45,049 nucleotides of DNA from Pustulibacterium marinum (GTDB lineage Bacteria; Bacteroidota; Bacteroidia; Flavobacteriales; Flavobacteriaceae). This document shows positions 44,038-45,049 of the stretch, one piece after another. Location: assembly GCF_900116665.1 (NCBI RefSeq), contig NZ_FPBK01000021.1, forward strand, positions 1 to 45,049. Reading direction: 5' to 3'. The position numbers and the translations under genes are program-made. How positions within the stretch are numbered: the first letter of the stretch is position 1; every line of letters starts with the position of its first letter. The notes below the pieces were generated by a model. The model was given only the letters and a program-made list of their open reading frames with translations, searched no databases and was not told where the DNA came from.

Positions 44038-44943
44038 ATGAAAAAATTATATATCGTATTATTTCTACTTGTTACGGCTCATAGTTTCGCCCAACAAGAC
44101 CCACAATACACGCAGTACATGTACAACATGAGCGTAGTAAACCCTGCATATGCAGGAACACGCGAGAACATCTCCGGAGGATTGTTGTTTCGTCAACAAT
44201 GGAGAGGTTTAGACGGAGCACCAGAGACCTTCACCTTTTTTGCGAACACCGCAGTTGGCGAAAAAGTAGGTTTAGGATTATCTGCAATTTCAGATAAGAT
44301 AGGGCCTGTAAAAGAACAAAACTTGTATGCAGACTTTGCATACAAGTTAAACCTTGGTAAAGGCCATACCCTATCTTTAGGTTTAAAAGCCGGGGCTACT
44401 TTCCATGATATCGGCTTGGTGAATTTAGATTTGATAGATCCAAACGATCCATTCTTTGCACAAAACATCAATTCGGTTACTCCCAATGTAGGAGCCGGAG
44501 CTTTTTACTATACCGATAACTACTATGTAGCCTTTTCGGTACCTAACGTACTAAGCGCTACCCATATTGATGAGAACGGAACTAAGATAGGTTCAGAGAC
44601 AGCCCACTATTTTGCAACCGCAGGATATGTATTTCAGGTGTCAGACGCTGTAAAATTCAAACCATCTGTACTTGTAAAATCAGCGTTTGAAGCGCCAACG
44701 TCTTTTGATGTGAATGCAAACTTCTTGTTCTACGATCGTTTTGAGATCGGTGGATCGTATCGTTTAGACGATTCGTTTAGTGGTTTGGTAAACTTTGCAG
44801 TGAGCCCATCGATTCGTGTAGGATATGCCTACGATGCCGTAACGTCAGATTTAAATGTAGTAACCAATTCTTCTCACGAGATCATGTTGCTATTTGATTT
44901 GAACTTACCACAGAAAGTATCCAAATCTCCACGATTCTTTTAA
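44038..44943 (+). CDS. PorP/SprF family type IX secretion membrane protein
   Basis: The 301-residue outer-membrane protein has a signal peptide (LYIVLFLLVTAHSFAQ), the family start QDPQYTQYMYNMSVVNPAYAGTR, followed by FRQQWRGLDGAPETF, and amphipathic strands to a C-terminal aromatic residue (PRFF). PorP/SprF proteins occur next to type B-sorted T9SS cargo and are needed for export or anchoring of that cargo. The gene sits 18 bases after the choice-of-anchor L gene, and a further secreted protein gene begins 18 bases after it. The base composition is slightly more GC-rich than that of the cargo gene. Confidence 0.93.
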   Translation: MKKLYIVLFLLVTAHSFAQQDPQYTQYMYNMSVVNPAYAGTRENISGGLLFRQQWRGLDGAPETFTFFANTAVGEKVGLGLSAISDKIGPVKEQNLYADFAYKLNLGKGHTLSLGLKAGATFHDIGLVNLDLIDPNDPFFAQNINSVTPNVGAGAFYYTDNYYVAFSVPNVLSATHIDENGTKIGSETAHYFATAGYVFQVSDAVKFKPSVLVKSAFEAPTSFDVNANFLFYDRFEIGGSYRLDDSFSGLVNFAVSPSIRVGYAYDAVTSDLNVVTNSSHEIMLLFDLNLPQKVSKSPRFF

Positions 44944-44961
44944 TCCTATAAGCTGTTAGAC

Positions 44962-45049
44962 ATGAAAAAAATACATATACTCTTTTTATTATTAGTGGCT
45001 CAGGTTGCCTTTTCGCAATCAGATAAGACCAAGAAAGCGGACAAGCTTT
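44962..45049 (+). CDS. Start of a secreted protein, cut by window edge (probably OmpA-family)
   Basis: The first 29 codons are visible: a signal peptide (KKIHILFLLLVAQVAFSQ) followed by SDKTKKADKL. In Bacteroidota the gene after a cargo-PorP/SprF pair is very often an OmpA-family, TPR-containing protein that tethers the complex to peptidoglycan, so that is the likely identity. No diagnostic domain is inside the window. Confidence 0.5.
   Translation, partial: MKKIHILFLLLVAQVAFSQSDKTKKADKL

Overview
This window looks like chromosomal DNA from a marine-type member of the Bacteroidota, most likely Flavobacteriaceae. The supporting features are low GC, several Flavobacteria-style promoters (TTG, 17-18 bases, TANNTTTG), type IX secretion (T9SS) sorting domains, a PorP/SprF protein, and many Bacteroidota-type lipoproteins and DUF families. 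No rRNA, tRNA, CRISPR or phage genes were seen.

Layout. 1-0.4 kb: 3' end of an IS200-type transposase with two tandem hairpins. 0.4-10.7 kb: small, mostly single-gene units encoding a MepB-like protein, secreted or lipoprotein DUF proteins (DUF6624, DUF4349), an esterase, a cyclase-family hydrolase, a SRPBCC protein, DUF2200 and an RDD membrane protein. Several are preceded by related TATCTT/TATATT promoter-like segments, and a 26-bp intergenic repeat occurs twice. 10.8-20.3 kb (minus strand): an eight-gene operon joining methylmalonyl-CoA epimerase, a Na+-translocating methylmalonyl-CoA decarboxylase (alpha, delta, biotin carrier and beta subunits), a CoA-transferase and both methylmalonyl-CoA mutase subunits. 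The mutase chaperone MeaB is divergent at 20.5 kb. Together these interconvert succinate and propionyl-CoA, probably with sodium export.

21.5-24.5 kb: MFS exporter, AraC regulator and siderophore-interacting flavoreductase, plausibly a siderophore module. 24.5-29.6 kb: a zinc-limitation island with a Zur-like Fur-family repressor, a divergent operon of COG0523 (CobW) GTPase, ABC ATPase, His-rich FtsX-type permease and small secreted cysteine protein, and a convergent CPYC flavoprotein. Three 15-bp 7-1-7 palindromes (YGCAANA-N-TGTTGCR) lie on the promoters of this island, so it reads as a local Zur regulon. 29.8-35.6 kb: a complete RND efflux operon (adaptor, pump, outer-membrane channel) with a 19-bp palindrome on its -7 element.

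35.6-45 kb: a surface-protein region. A T9SS type A protein (minus strand) and a T9SS type B/choice-of-anchor L protein with PorP/SprF and the start of a third secreted protein (plus strand) flank a TPR-transmembrane-HTH regulator. Both flanking transcription units carry the same 23-bp element (21/23 identical), each exactly 31 bp upstream of a -7 promoter element, which suggests a local regulon.

The most noteworthy signals are the Zur-box island, including a dithiol-oxidase-like flavoprotein, and the shared element in front of the two T9SS surface-protein units.
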